Source of the DNA: Isoetes taiwanensis
Lineage: Eukaryota; Streptophyta; Lycopodiopsida; Isoetales; Isoetaceae
Assembly (NCBI GenBank): GCA_021234155.1
Contig: JAJEKV010000002.1
Coordinates: 8,038,811-8,102,810, forward strand
DNA length: 64,000 bases
Direction of reading: 5' to 3'
Shown: one piece after another, positions 43,010-55,663 of the stretch
How the letters are laid out: the number at the start of each line of letters is the position of its first letter
Numbering within the stretch: position 1 is the first letter of the stretch
Notes under the pieces: generated by a model
What the model saw: the letters and a program-made list of their open reading frames with translations, nothing else
What the model was told of the DNA's origin: nothing
Database searches by the model: none
Translations under genes and position numbers: made by a program

Positions 43010-44046
43010 TTGGATGTTTTAGACAAGGAATTGAGAGAGTTGAAGTATAAAGAAGGAGAGGACATTAAAGACTTCTTTGAGAAGTTTGATAATGTTATTG
43101 CTGACCTCACTGCTGCAGGAGTACCCACAACCAATGAGTATCAAGTTTTGTCATTGGCAAGAGCATTTTCTAAATACAGGAATCTGTCCACCTTGGTCAG
43201 GAATGTGGCCAAGAGCAGGGAGGATATTGAAAATATGAAAAAGACAATTAGAGCAACACAATCTGGTTGCTGAAAATGAAGAAGAACAAACTGAAATTCT
43301 GTATACCTCTAGAGGGAAGACTCGAGGGGGACAAGGTAAGCTAGGCCCTTGCTTTGCATGCAATGCCTATGGTCATCTCAAGGCAAATTGTCCTAAACTA
43401 AATAAAGAGAATAAATGTTATAATTGTGAAGGATTTGGTCATGTAGCCTCTAATTGTTCAAGTCCAAGAGATTTTTTAAAAGACAAGAAGGGAATGTGGC
43501 TAAAGCCAGGCGAGGTTTTACAATTTGGAGGAAGAACATCTCGAGGGAGAGGAAGGGGCAGGTCCAATGAACTAAATGTGGCCAATTGAGAAGAATCTTG
43601 AACGGAAAGAGGAGCTTGATGAAAATGTTTGAGGTAAGTCATCCTAACCTATTAGCGGTTGTCTCGGATTGTAAACTAAAGGATGTTGAAAATTTGTATG
43701 TGTTAGATAGTGGAGCTGAGAGAAGCGTGATCAAATCACCTTCTATGCTCAAAGAAAAGGTTCAGAAAAATGCAAGCTATGTGCAGATGGGAGATGGCAA
43801 TTTGCAGAAGGTGGACCAAGCAGGATTATTAGAAATTTTTTATCTTGAAGGAATTCCAGTTATTCTAGAGAATGTACTATGTGTGCCTAATCTAGTTAGA
43901 AATTTAATTTCAGAACTCCGGTTAATTGGATTTGGGATATCATGTTCACTTTGAAACTTATCAATGCAAGATACTTTTGAATGATGAAGTTAAATTCTTA
44001 GCAAAAAGATTTGGCAGACTTTTTGCATTTCATAACAATGTTCATG
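43010..44046 (+). pseudogene. copia gag C-terminus and protease, unit 2
   Basis: Same domains as unit 1 (two CCHC knuckles at about 43,353-43,460, protease LDSGAERSV at about 43,703), but split by frameshifts near 43,245, 43,500 and 43,590. Cut at 44,046 by the LINE. Confidence 0.8.
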
Positions 44047-46305
44047 TCTGTAGTGTATAAAATCATTGCTAAGGCTTTGGCGGAGAGGCTTAAGCCAGTA
44101 CTAGTTCACGCCATTAGCCCAGAGCAGTCTGGTTTTCTCCCTCAGCGGAATATTCTTCATAATGTGGCTGCTGCTTTTGAGGGAGTGCATTGGGCTCGTA
44201 GGATGAGGCAGCCCCTTGTTTTTCTTAAGCTGGACTTTGCCAAGGCTTATGACAGTGTCAGCTGGCAGTTCTTGGCGGATATGATGCAGGCCTTTGGGTG
44301 TGGACCTAGTTTCAGGGAAACGGTTATGAAGCTGCACGTGTCTGCTAGGGCGACAGTGTGGTGTCAGGGTGAGACCTCTTCAATCTTCTCTGTGGGCCGA
44401 GGCATTAGGCAGGGATGTCCGTTGGCCCCCTTTCTGTTCACTATAGTGGCAGAAGCTCTTTCACAACTTTTTCAGGTGGCAGTGGCTGACAATGTGGTGC
44501 AAGGTCTCCGCATGGGTGATGGGTCGCAACAGGTTTGCAGTCAATTTGCGGATGATACATTCCTCTTCCTTCATGCAGATGAGTCCAATCTCCAGGCAGC
44601 CAAGAATATTTTGGATGCCTTTTCTTTAGCTTCAGGGTGCTTGCTTAACTGGTCGAAGTGCTCGGCCATGTGGGTACTGGAGGAACCTCCTCCTGCGTGG
44701 TTGAGTCAGTTTCCCTGGGCTCTTACACCGCCACACACAGCTGCCAAACTGTTAGGCATACCATTTGGCTTGGACATTAATGCTAGAGCAATTTGGTAGA
44801 GACACTCGGCATCTTAAAAGATTCGAATTGGTGGAGGGGAAGTAAACTCACCATGGTGGTAGGATTCTCGATAGCCAAGTCGGTGCTCTCAGTAGCACTC
44901 ATGTTTATGCACCCTCCCCGCATACTTGCTTGAAAAGTGTGGTTAAGGAGTTGGATGACACCATTCGCAATTTTGTTTGGGGAGGAAATGAGGAGGGGGC
45001 TACAGTGAAGGTCGCATGGTGGAAGTGTGTGCGTCCCAAAAAGGCGGGGGGCTTAGGTATGCTTGATGTGTCGTTGCATACGAAGGTGCTGGTGTCGAAA
45101 TTCATCTGGCAGTTGTTGCAGGAGCAACAATCCCCAGGTTTGGCTCTGTTAGGCACATTAAACCGCCACTCTCTATTGTGTTTAGGAAGCCAGCAATTCC
45201 GCCTCGATTCTTAGTGGCTCTGTTTGAGGATTTGCGGCCATTCCCTCATGCTTCGCCTTTTCTTAAGGGTCTCCTGAAGGCCTGGAAGGTGGTCAAGGTT
45301 CTCTTTTCATTGGACCCTAGCAGGTGTATGGTAGCCTCATCGCCCTTTCTCTGGGTGCCCTTGGATTCTGCATCTCCCTTGGCCTCTTCCCTACACCCAG
45401 GTACTCAGCGTCGATGGATTGCTGCAGGGGTGACATCCATCCGTGACTGGTATTGGGAGGGTCATCTGGCGCCGTGGGAGTTTTTTAGGGAACGATTTGG
45501 CCTTCGGCGGTGGGACATACGGACTTGGGCTAGAATTGCTAATGCTATTCCATTGCAGTTGTCTTCTCAAGTCAATCGCGTTTGGAAGTCGCATAGTGGA
45601 CTTGATGCATCTCAGTTTGTAGCATCGGCTTATGGGCTTCTAGCGCTTCAGGACACGTTGCCGCCTTCGGATAAGTGGTCGCTTAAGCTTCCAGGGAGTA
45701 AGTGGCCCGCCATGTGGAAGTGGGCGTGGAATACATTGCCTCCTCCTAAAATCCGTACCCTTTTGTGGCAGATCTTGCACCGTAGCCTCAGGGTGAATGT
45801 CCGAGTCCACAAGTTCAAGCCTCAGGTAGCGGAAACATGCCCTCTATGTGGGAGGCGTCGAGAGACCATTGAGCACTGCTTTGTCCTATGCACAGAGGTA
45901 GGGGCAGCTTGGTCTTGGGTGAGAGCCCTCTTTGGGTCTTCACTGTGCAGTCAGAAGATTCTCTTGGGAGTCTTTCCTAGCAGTTGGCCAGTGGCCAAGC
46001 AGCAGGCGTTCCATTTATGCAGAGCTTGGCTTCTGTGGTTGATTTGGAAAAGACGGAGAGCGAAGGTCTTTCAGAATGCAGTGCTTTGCCCTTTTCGGTT
46101 GGTTCCGATCTTGAGGCATAAGTTGTGGCAGGCTTACCAAGTCTCAAGTTTGTCTGGCGCAGTTAAGCGAGAAATTTGGTCGACATTCCTACAGATTGTG
46201 AATCATGGGCACTTCATTTCTTAGCATCACACTTATCATTGTACTTGATCGCATTCTAGTGGTTTAATATATTCTTATATTCTTCAAAAAAAAAAAAAAA
46301 AAAAA
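44047..46305 (+). mobile_element. 5'-truncated LINE inserted in copia, unit 2
   Basis: 2,259 bp with AACAATGTTCATG duplications at 44,034-44,046 and 46,306-46,318 and a 20-bp poly(A). It is the better-preserved copy of the same insertion as in unit 1. Confidence 0.93.
44049..46224 (+). pseudogene. LINE reverse transcriptase with zf-RVT domain, unit 2
   Basis: The 5'-truncated ORF2 starts at VVYKIIAKALAERLKPVL. RT boxes visible: SGFLPQRNILHN, LDFAKAYDSVSW (catalytic D), GIRQGCPLAPFLF, FADDTFLFLHA (catalytic DD), then LNWSKC and LLGIPFG. After frameshifts near 44,798 and 45,190 the C-terminal part follows: WNTLPPPKIRTLLWQILHRS and CPLCGRRRETIEHCFVLC, the Cys/His zf-RVT domain common in plant LINEs, ending at TAG 46,224. 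The endonuclease is missing. Such enzymes copy their own RNA at a nicked target; this copy cannot move on its own. Confidence 0.88.
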
Positions 46306-46318
46306 AACAATGTTCATG

Positions 46319-47330
46319 AGACAATAAATGCCGTTATGACTTCAACAATCAAGATGTGGCATGAAAGATTAGGTCATACCCATCTAAATAATCTAAACTT
46401 TGATCAAACAAGGACAAATTGTGGCAGAAAATAAAGGGGAAGAACATCTAAAAAAGCTGGCGGCTTTTTAAAGGAAAATCCAAAGAGACTACCGGTTCCA
46501 AGAAGGCCAAAAGGGCCAAAGAATTAATTGAACTTGTGCATAGTGATCTCTGTGGTCCTTTGAACGTGAGAAGCATACATGGTAAGAGATATTTCATTAC
46601 ATTCACTGATGATCTTTCCAGAAAAACTAAATGCTACACATTGAGAACCAAGGATCAAGCTTTTGAAGCCTTCAAGTTGTATCAAGCTGAAGTTGAGAGA
46701 CAAACAGGTATGAAACTGAAATGCTTAAGAACTGGCCGAGGAGGAGAATTTGTATCCAGCAGGTTTAATCATTATTGTTTTCAAAATGGGATTAGAAGAC
46801 AAGTTACCTGCTCACATACACCACAACAAAATGGAATTTCAGAGAGGAAAAACAGATCCATTCTCAATGCAGTAAGGGCCATGATCAAACATGCAGGGTT
46901 GCCAAATTTCTTGTGGGAAGAAGCAGTCAAAACTGCTGTAGAAATACAAAACAAACTCCCATCCAGAAGCATTAATGGAAAGACTCCAGACGAAGTGTGG
47001 TATGGAATTAAACCCTCTTATGATAAATATAGAGCATATGGTTGTTTTGCATATGCATTAGTTCCAGAAGAGGAAAGGAAAAAATTGGATGATCGAGCAC
47101 TTGAATGCTATCTAATTGGCTATGATGAGCTGTCAAAAGGATATCAGCTTTATGGATTTTGGTCAGCAGGGATGTGTATTTTATTGAGAATAACTCTACA
47201 AAGAAAGGAAGATTGATAGTCCAAGCAAACAGGGGGATAAAGATGTTCATAAGGAAAAGGAAGTTACTTTTGCTGATCTAGATAATGATGACTCAGAAAT
47301 TGAGCAAGCAGCAACTAGAAATAAACTCTT
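46319..47330 (+). pseudogene. copia GAG-pre-integrase and integrase, unit 2
   Basis: MWHERLGHTHLNNL is followed by stops, then an open frame 46,536-47,216 covering most of the integrase core. First catalytic Asp in HSDLCGP (residue 4 of this frame); second position is Gly67 in LRTGRGGEF where Asp is expected; Glu in NGISERKNR. The C-terminal part has KLPSRSINGKTPDEVWYG and YGCFAYALVP. The Gly is identical in unit 1, so the substitution predates the duplication. Confidence 0.88.
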
Positions 47331-47334
47331 ATTT

Positions 47335-47968
47335 CTGTTTCTCCCTTCTCTTTATTTAGCTATTTTCTTTGCAAAATCCCGCGTGACACTCAGTTAGGAT
47401 TAGCCTGTTTGATCCACGGGTCCTCATAGAGGGCTGTCTTGCAGGTGATCCCGAACCCAGACCCTAAACAAATCTTCTTGCCAAAATCACCATTGGACCC
47501 GCATCTCCAATGGCCTACGGGAGAGAGCGTCAGCAACCACATTTAACTTGCCTGACTTGTAGACTATCTCAAAGTCGTATTCCTCAGGAATTCCATCCAT
47601 CGCCTTTGCCTCAAGTTGAGGAGTGGTTGTGTAGAGATATATTGGAGGCTTTGATGATTCGTATCCAATTGTAATCTTCTCCCAAGCAGGCAGTGCCTCC
47701 AAATTCGCAAAGCTCTCACTATGGCCAAGAGCTCCTGGTCATGTGTTGGGTAGCGTTGCTCAGAGTCGTTCATCTTCTTGGAATCATACACAACTACTCT
47801 TCCCTCCTGCATGAGGACTCACTCTGTTGCTAGCTTACTAGCATCTATTGTCATGAGCTTATCCCTGCTTGGATCTGGGAGGACGAGCACTGGTGCTGTG
47901 GTTAAGGCTTCTTTAAGCTTCTCAAAAAAAGGTTGGACATTCTCAAGCCAATGTTGCACCCAATGTAA
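47335..47968 (-). mobile_element. Ty3/gypsy RT-RNase H fragment, antisense in copia, unit 2
   Basis: Minus strand, better preserved than in unit 1: FFEKLKEALTTAPVLVLPDP, TIDASKLATE, a stop, VLMQEGRVVVYDSKKMNDS, RYPTHDQELLAIVRALRIW, TNHQSLQYISTQPLLNLRQR, EYDFEIVYKSGKLNVVADAL, SRRPLEM. This is a recognisable gypsy RNase H plus connection region. It is disrupted by one TGA and a frameshift. No LTRs are visible. Confidence 0.85.
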
Positions 47969-48996
47969 CAGGCCATGGAAGAAGAACTAAAAGCCTTCAA
48001 AAGAACTGATACTTATGAATTGCTTAAAAAACCAGAAGGCAAAAATGTGGTTGCAAGCAAGTGGTTTTTTAAAATAAACTTGGATCAGATGTAAAGTCCA
48101 CAATATTTAAGGCTAGACTTGTGGCTAAGGGATATTCTCAGAAAAAAGGGTTGGATTATAATGAAACTTCTTCTCCCATAGTGAAACTTGCAAGCATCAG
48201 GATTCTTTTGGCTTATGCTAGTGCACATGACTTAGAAATTCATACAGCATTTTGAAATGCAAAACATGAAGAAGATATATTTATGCAACAAGCAGAAGGA
48301 TTTGAACAAGGTACAGGAATGGTTTGGAAGTTAAAACGAGCAGTTTATGGACTCAAGCAAACACCTCGAGCATGGTATAAGTGCATGGACAATTTTTTGA
48401 GAGTAAGTGAATTCAAAAAACTTGAGAGTGATGGGAATATATATTTGTTTAAAGACAAACAGAATTTTTGCATCATAGCAGTATACGTAGATGATTGCAT
48501 TATGATAGCTAATGATGGCACATGTTTAAATGATTGCAAACAGGTTCTCAAGTCCAAATTTAAGATGACAGATCTTGGAGAGCTCAAAAGATTCTTAGGG
48601 ATCGAGGTAACAAAAAACAGAAGTGAAAGGAAGCTAATTCTTACCCAGGCAATAAATATTCAGAATATTCTTCGCAGATTTGGAATGGAGAGTTGTAATA
48701 GTGCTGCCACCCCTCTTGTGACAGGCCACAAAATTTCAGGAAACATGTGTCCAAAAACAGAGATTGAAGCAGAAGAAATGACAAATATTCCATACAGGGA
48801 GTTAATAGGTTGTCTTTTGTATGTATCAAATTGCACACGCCCTGACATTGCATTTTCTGTCAGTCTATTAAGCAGTTACTCCAATAATCCAGGAAGAACT
48901 CACTGGATAGCTGCTAGAAGGATTTTAAGATTTCTTAAGGGCACTCAAAATGAAGGTATTTTCTTTTCCAATGATCAATTGCAACTGCAAGCTTAA
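47969..48996 (+). pseudogene. copia reverse transcriptase, unit 2
   Basis: QAMEEELKAFKRTDTYELL opens the RT, with a frameshift near 48,090; it is then open from 48,283 to 48,996. Motifs: VWKLKRAVYGLKQTPRAWY, IAVYVDDCIMIA with the catalytic DD, LGELKRFLGIEV, SNCTRPDIAFSVSLLS, HWIAARRILRFLKGT. An in-frame TAA (48,994-48,996) lies just before CDADWASD of RNase H. Confidence 0.88.
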
Positions 48997-49020
48997 TGTG
49001 ATGCAGATTGGGCTTCTGAC

Positions 49021-50387
49021 TGTGAGCTAAATGAAGCCCAAGCCCGGATCAAGGCAATGCAGTGCATGGATTCGAACTCATGAACAATTGATTCCTAATC
49101 ATAGACTTATCCAAAACACCATTTCACTATAAACAATTTTAATGCCGTTTATTTTAATATAAGTTCTATTATTCTTAACCCCTTTTACTTCTTTTATTTT
49201 ATTTTATTTTAATTCTTCTTTCTTCCTCTGCGTGCGACGGCTGTTAGGGTATGGCGAAGGCAACCAGAGGGTGGATCTGGCCGATTTAGGTACCAAATCA
49301 CTTACAGGCGGCGCTCTTCTTCGGCTATGGCTCGGCTCATGCTCAGAGTTGGCTATGGCAGAAGCAAACAGAGGATTATAGCAAAGGATAGACCTACTTG
49401 GCTATGGCCTGACCGATTCGACTCCTTCCTTATCTCTGTGTTCTATTTTGTTTTCAATTTTGTTTTCAGGTTAAACATTTCAATGATGTCGGTTTCTGGC
49501 AAAAGGATTGCCGATTCTTGACTCTACACAAAGCTTGCACTAAATCAATTTTTTGGGGCCTAAGCAGAGTCTGGTGGCCTTTAAGGTTTCGATTTTCCCT
49601 TGTCTTCCACAGCTATGGCTACAAAAATCTTCTACAGAGTTCGGCTATCACAATAAATTGCTTTTCACTTAGATTTTTCACAGGGTTTCGCAATTGGTAT
49701 GGCACAGTTCATATCTTTAATTCCCTTTCCAGATTCTTTTCATTCATTCACATTTCTTAACGTATCACAGATTCAACAAGACATAATTTTCTGTTTTAGA
49801 TTTAAACTTTATGACGATTTCGTATCATTCAATTCCAAAGCACAGGAATTTACAAAGATTTCCTTCAAGGCAAATCCCTGTAGAAGACCGGCTTCCAGAA
49901 AGGAACAGACCGATTTTTCTTTACTTAGATTTTAGAAAAGAAACAAACAAAACAATTCACTCAAAACTTATCATCCTTATCTGTTCTGAACAAAATACAT
50001 CAAGCAGTAGCATTGATGGACCAAAGTCATACCAGTATGCTCAAGCAACCAGTGGCGAGCACGATCAGGCACGAAAAGGTGCTTTTTTCATTCACGTTAG
50101 TTTTTTCTTATTCAATTCTAATAGAATCTGGGCCTTTCATCTTCAAACAATCTTCACCGTTAGATCTTCAATAACCACTTGCCCTTTGGGATCATGCCAC
50201 TTCATCAAATATTCAACCATTGAAATGGCTTTAATACTCCTTCAAGCCCAAATACAAGTGCCCACACTCTATAACATCCAAAAAATATAATATCTTCTTC
50301 AATTTCAACAGATAAATTATCAATCATGCGTCAAATATGACAATTTGGTGCAAAACGTCAAGATGTGAACAAATAAACCGCACTACA
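49021..50387 (+). mobile_element. 1.37-kb TG...CA element (solo-LTR-like) in copia, unit 2
   Basis: Exactly flanked by CTGAC at 49,016-49,020 and 50,388-50,392. Starts TGTGAGC, ends CTACA, 1,367 bp. Minus-strand GAGTTCGAATCC (complement of 49,068-49,079) resembles a tRNA B box. It contains short open frames (such as 49,327-49,521) but no recognisable domain. Confidence 0.85.
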
Positions 50388-50392
50388 CTGAC

Positions 50393-50824
50393 CTAGATCA
50401 AAGGAAGTCAACATCAGGATTTACTTTAATGTTAGCTGGAGGATCAGCTGCTTGGAAATCTAAAAAGCAAAATAGTGTTGCAATGTCATCTGCTGAAGCA
50501 GAGTATGCTGCAACAACATTGGCTGCTAAAGAGATAGTATGGGCAAGGAGATTGCTTAATGAGTTAGGGGTTATTCAAATTAATCCCACAATATTGTTAA
50601 GTGATAGCTTAAGCTGTATAGCTATCACTAAAAATCCAGTCATGCACCAGAGGACCAAACACATTGAAATTCATATGCACTTTATCAGGGAACAGGTTGC
50701 TAAGAAGATTATTTCAGTTGAATATGTAAAGACTCGGGAACAAGCTGCAGATATATTGACTAAAGCTTTGCCACAGATTAAATTCGACAAGTTTAGACTT
50801 ATGATTGGAATACATGGAAAATAA
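50393..50824 (+). pseudogene. copia RNase H, unit 2
   Basis: Open to the end of pol: LDQRKSTSGFTLMLAGGSAA, WKSKKQNSVAMSSAEAEYAA, LLSDSLSCIAITKNPV, RTKHIEIHMHFIREQV, ADILTKALPQIKFDKFRLMI, stop at 50,822-50,824. The DADWASD part of the catalytic core is on the other side of the 1.37 kb insertion. Confidence 0.88.
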
Positions 50825-50929
50825 TCAGGCAAGTTCAGATTCATGCTGCAAAGACATGGAAATAATAATAAGTTGGTACAGTATTCAAATTAGCTCAGCC
50901 AGATTCAGGATCATGACATGAAGGGAGAG

Positions 50930-51560
50930 TGTTGTCTGGATCATGTCATGATGTCTTGATCTGTGAATGCAAGTTTGAGGTTCAATATTTGAAACATATA
51001 CAGGTTGAGAAGACTAGGTTAAGAAGACAGTATCAAGCTCTTTGGTTTAATATCGAGTTCCTTGGTTTAACTAATATAGGTTCAATGGTTGAACCTTTAA
51101 CCTTTATTTGCTTTTGATGGCATTAAATCTTTTATGGTTTTAATGCGAACCTGTATTAGAGATAAACATATAGCATGTTGTCTATATTAAAATGGGTCTC
51201 GATTATTGAGCGACACATCTATATTCCGTCGGTCTGCGCAAGACCGACGGTTCTCTGAGCTCTTATCCGGCCATTGCAGTTGATCAGGAATCCACTGTGC
51301 GGATCCGACCTAAAACCGAACAAGGAAAAGGTTGAAGTTCGATGGATAAATTTTGAGTCAATACATGAGCGATTGCAATGGTCAATGCCATTGCTCTGAT
51401 GAGTCTCATATGATTGTTTCAATGGTCGTTTATAAATTAAGTTCCTCAATGGATCATGTTGAAATATAAACTCTATGGTTGTTTTATTTGATAAAGATCT
51501 TAACAAATTGGATTGATATTGTGATCTTGAAGGATTAACTAACAATTGCTTCTAACTTCA
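50930..51560 (+). repeat. 3' LTR of copia element, unit 2
   Basis: 631 bp, preceded by the purine tract ATGAAGGGAGAG and followed by TATTT. Its right half (from about 51,190) differs from unit 1 mainly at CAG/CTG sites. Confidence 0.9.
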
Positions 51561-51565
51561 TATTT

Positions 51566-53340
51566 ATCGATATAATTAAACATCAAAGGTTATTTCCATA
51601 ATGAATTCTAAGTGTTAACTTAAATATTGTTATTGTTGCATAATGTTGACGCGTGTTCGTTTCACCTTCGTATCTTTGAGGACAACATTATCTTTGGGGA
51701 AATGTATGTTGTACGATATAAATACGTATATCCTAGGTCCACGTCACTATACAAATATGCAATAGTAGACTTGTATGCACCAAGTGTGGAGGCATGGCCA
51801 AGTTATTTACATAACTTAGCCAACCTTAGGAGGTGAGCCAACCTTAGGAGGTGACCCATTTCCATGTGGCTCTCTATAGGTGACCCGCCACATGGACGTG
51901 CCCTATTGGAGCCAAGTGGCCCTCATGTGAACCCTAACACATAAAAGGCCAAACCCTAAACCTAGATCACTTTTGGCTCCACCAACTTCCGATCCACCAA
52001 TTCGTGCCCATTGCTCTAATTCGAGGATCATCTTCGACAGCCAAGGTTGCAGTAGCAGTCGGAAAACGCGAACGTAGCAGGGGAGGGTCATCTACTCGAA
52101 CCACCTGCTAGAGATGGAGAACCAGGAAGCCGGCGGCAGCTCGTCAGGAGCAGGTACTTCGAGTAGACTCCAGGGAGTTGTATATTGTGTCCTAATAGAG
52201 CCATTCTAGAACCTATAGTTTCCTAATCAATGAACCCTAACTATAAATTAGATGTATATGATTAGGATCAGTTGTTATTCTTGTTATTTATCATGTTATG
52301 TTGATTAATGATGATGGTTGATCTTACGATTGCACCTCTTGTGTATTGGAAAGGGGGGTAGAGATCTAGTAGCCATTATTTAGATGATGCTCCTAGTTTA
52401 GACCCATTAGTTCCCATTATTATGTGCCCTGTGCATAGAGCCCACCGCTCTGGAGGCTATGGAGGACCCCAGAGCACCACACAACGGGGGTCGTGGCAAA
52501 GTGGAGGGAGGACCTGGCGGCGAGCGCAGTTTGGGGGTCCCATAGCGGGCTAGGCTCATAGTCGGTCACTTTGTGTGGGCGGAGGTGCACGTCCGACACT
52601 TCTGGGTCAATGTTGTCGCCATACTCTCAAGAGTTGCAAGTGTCGGCTTGGCTCTTGTTTTGGAAAGTTACGTTGGAGTGCGGGCGTGTGTCGCCCGCGA
52701 TCGTCTAGCTGCCCATGGAGCCACCACTCAGGAAGGGGAGATGCAACCCTTCCTACCTCATCGGATCGGGGAGATGCAACCCGAGTAGTCTGCGTCGGGT
52801 GATACCATGGGATTACGTCTACGGCGGGTTCTGATCCGCGAGCATGATTTAGCCTATCTCGCAAAGTATGCACGGGAGGGGCGGATGGAGTGGTCAACCC
52901 TAGCCATTATCTATTGCCAGCCCAAGTCATTGCCATAACTTCGGTGCGTTTCTATCCGGAGGCCCCGGTAGTCGGTCGACTCCCCATGAGTCCGAGCCAC
53001 GGGTAGGAGCCTCTATTTGATGTATTCGATATATTTGATGTATTGTTGTATTCAAAGGACATGGATGGATGGATTATCGCTACCCTATGGGGTAGTTTAT
53101 TGTTAATACGTTATTGCTAGTGCTTATGTTTATATGTTTTGCTTCGGCGATATAGGAACCCCTAGAGGATGGGGCCGGAATGGCACCTCTGTGTCCTCTA
53201 CTCGATAGTCTAGCCACCCTTGGCGAGTTAGGCGGAGGGCCCATACGACAGTGGCCGTTGGATGGGGAAGGTCCTTCGTTGTATACCGTGGGCTGCCATA
53301 TATAAGCGCCAAGGGCGTCCACAGATACCACTTGCCGACT
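51566..53340. repeat. LTR-like non-coding repeat block, unit 2
   Basis: Counterpart of 32,106-33,868, with the same tandem GCCAACCTTAGGAGGTGA pair, the TATGCAC...GTGGTCAACCC module at about 52,866 and the junction into the inverted coiled-coil fragment. No gene. Confidence 0.55.
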
Positions 53341-53610
53341 TTAGATAATTTATCCTCAGCCTCATTTACTAAGCCCTCTGTTGTTTCAATTTTAGTGCAC
53401 GAAGCAGTAATCTTTGCTTGCAGCTCACATATGGTATTACTAGATTCAATGAGTTTGGTTTCTAATTCACTCACCACATGCTCTGTTGTACTTGTTTTTT
53501 GCAATATGTTCTTCCGGCTTAGAAGCTTTGGTACTAAAGGACATCATTGCTCCATTCTTACCTATTCGCTACAACCACGATTCTTGCATATAATACACGA
53601 GCAATCACGG
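53341..53610 (-). pseudogene. Coiled-coil gene fragment, inverted, unit 2
   Basis: Minus strand: KTSTTEHVVSELETKLIES, NTICELQAKITASCTKIETT, EGLVNEAEDKLSKVG. Same truncated fragment and same breakpoint as at 33,870, with an extra T causing a frameshift near 53,500. Confidence 0.65.
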
Positions 53611-55663
53611 TAGCTTTTGAAGCACCTAAGATTCTAGTAGTAGCGAGGGTCCTAGGATATCTTTTTGGCACATAGGATTGCCTTGAATTTGATTGGTGTC
53701 CCATTTGAATGTTGGAAGTTCTAAAAGTATGGTAATTGTGTTCTTAGGGATTGGACATAGATATAGTCATCAGTTATTAGCTTGAGCTGAAACAAAGAAA
53801 GATGATATATTTCATCAGAGTATTAGCTTATGCCAGAACATGAAGAAAGTAAAATTATTACACCATTTGTAGAATTATCTGAAAATGGTTGTGCATTTGA
53901 TGCATTGCCTATAGGCCATCATTACTCTTGAAAACAAAGATACTAAAACATATGCCCTTCATGTGGAAGCTTGGCAGATACTTTTGCTATATTCACCAAG
54001 ATATCAAATACTTAATTTCCTAGCATATAATAATAGCAGCATTTGTCAAATTAATAGTTACTTTAGGTTGGAGCTGCATATAAGAAGACGAACTTTGTTA
54101 TTGTATTTAGGTTCCAGCATTAAATTCAATGCGGCTTCAAAAACCTAAAAGGTGCTAACAGCTTTTTTCTGGATTGAATCAAAACTTTATAATTGTATCC
54201 AAGGTTAGGGTATGAATTACGGAATTGTGGAGCTTTTTTAACATATGCTTCGGAGTCTTTTACTGCTGCTTCTATGTAGTTGTATGAATTTGCATATATC
54301 ACTATTCTTGTACTATCTGGGTTTTCACAGCTTTGTTGAAGTCTTCAACATCTTTGTTGAGAAAGTATAGTCCTCTGTTTTAACCACATTGTTACATAGC
54401 AGATTTATGGGGAGGCATCTCAGGGCTGTGAGAGGTCAGAACAAATTTTCTAGCCCCTATATTACGTATCGCCTGCATTATCAGACCAGCTAAATTGTTT
54501 AGCATCTGTACTGACATTGATATATCTCAGGCAATAATTACCTTGATTTGATCTTGATAGTTGGATTAGAACCTAGCTAAACCATTCAGATGCGTACATC
54601 AATTTTATAAAAAGAACCATGATTTTCTACCATGATTTTTTTGAATCTGGCAAGAAACACCCACATTCTTGATAATAATAGCAAACTCTAGGGAGGGTTG
54701 TGCAGATTTTGGCAATATGGGAACATTATATAGCGGCAAAATTCCTATTAGGCTGGATGAACTATCAAATTTGGATGAGCCGACAACTCAATCGACCATT
54801 TCATTTGTTTAGGCTAGAAATGGGTATGTTGTCTGATAAGTTAATAAACTCTTAGTACTAGAATGTGGAAAGCAATCACATATGGTTCGAAAAACCATTG
54901 CTGCAATGGCATATCTATGCTTCATAGATGTTAGCCCCCTGCACTATATTCCAATTAGCTCTAGAAATAAGCATCTAGAGCCAATATATCAATTAGTGCT
55001 ATTATCATTCCTTACATATGAGTATAAATCTCTTGTGATGAGGGGGTTAATTTACCTTGCGAGCCTGTTATGGCAAATAAACAGGGGATTAATCCTCTTA
55101 ACCGCAGGAAAGCTGCCTCACCTAAAGCTGCACCCACAGCTGCATTATCAGCTCCCCAGATCGTTTATTGCAGGCTCGACATCGCCCATACCTAGGCCAG
55201 ATTGTTTATTGCAGGCTTGGCATCGCCCACACCTAGATTATCAGTTCCCAGCCTGGATTATCCACATCCGAGGCTAAATCTTGGGCTCAGAGATGCATCC
55301 GGGGCTCCCAGGCTCACGTTGCTACCTATTATGCTCTATCACAGAGCTTGAATCAACGGCAGGGATTTCTTGGATTAGAAAGCCTCCCGGTAAAAATGAT
55401 ATTAACACTATTATAATGGCTTTTTGCATTGGGGATTTAATTCTAGCACCTAACCGAATCCCCTCCTCAAACAACCTCTAATGTATCTCATGACATTATA
55501 TTGATATTGACACGTGGTTGGAGAGGCATCAATGGGTATTCCAACGGGCAACCCATTGATGTGTTAGCATCTTGTTTGGATAAAAGGCGGATATTTTGTG
55601 TTTCGAGCCTAAACATTTCGGTGATTCCAAACAGATATTTGTTATTGTCTAATAATAGATTTA

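Larger units (their letters stand above)
41944..51560 (+). mobile_element. Ty1/copia retrotransposon, unit 2 (with three nested insertions)
   Basis: Full-length copy with TATTT duplications at 41,939-41,943 and 51,561-51,565, identical in position to unit 1. The LINE, gypsy fragment and TG...CA element sit at the same bases as in unit 1. Integrase, RT and RNase H are better preserved here than in unit 1; the 5' LTR, gag start and 3' LTR are worse. It cannot be active, because three insertions cut pol and the integrase lacks a catalytic Asp. Confidence 0.93.

Noticed and set aside
44011-44050. Apparent in-frame fusion of copia gag to LINE RT
   Set aside because: The frame entering the LINE is not the gag frame; gag hits a stop a few codons after the insertion, so the fusion is accidental.
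49021-49150. Possible tRNA gene on the minus strand
   Set aside because: Only a B-box-like sequence is visible; I could not lay out a convincing A box, anticodon arm and acceptor stem, so no tRNA is called.
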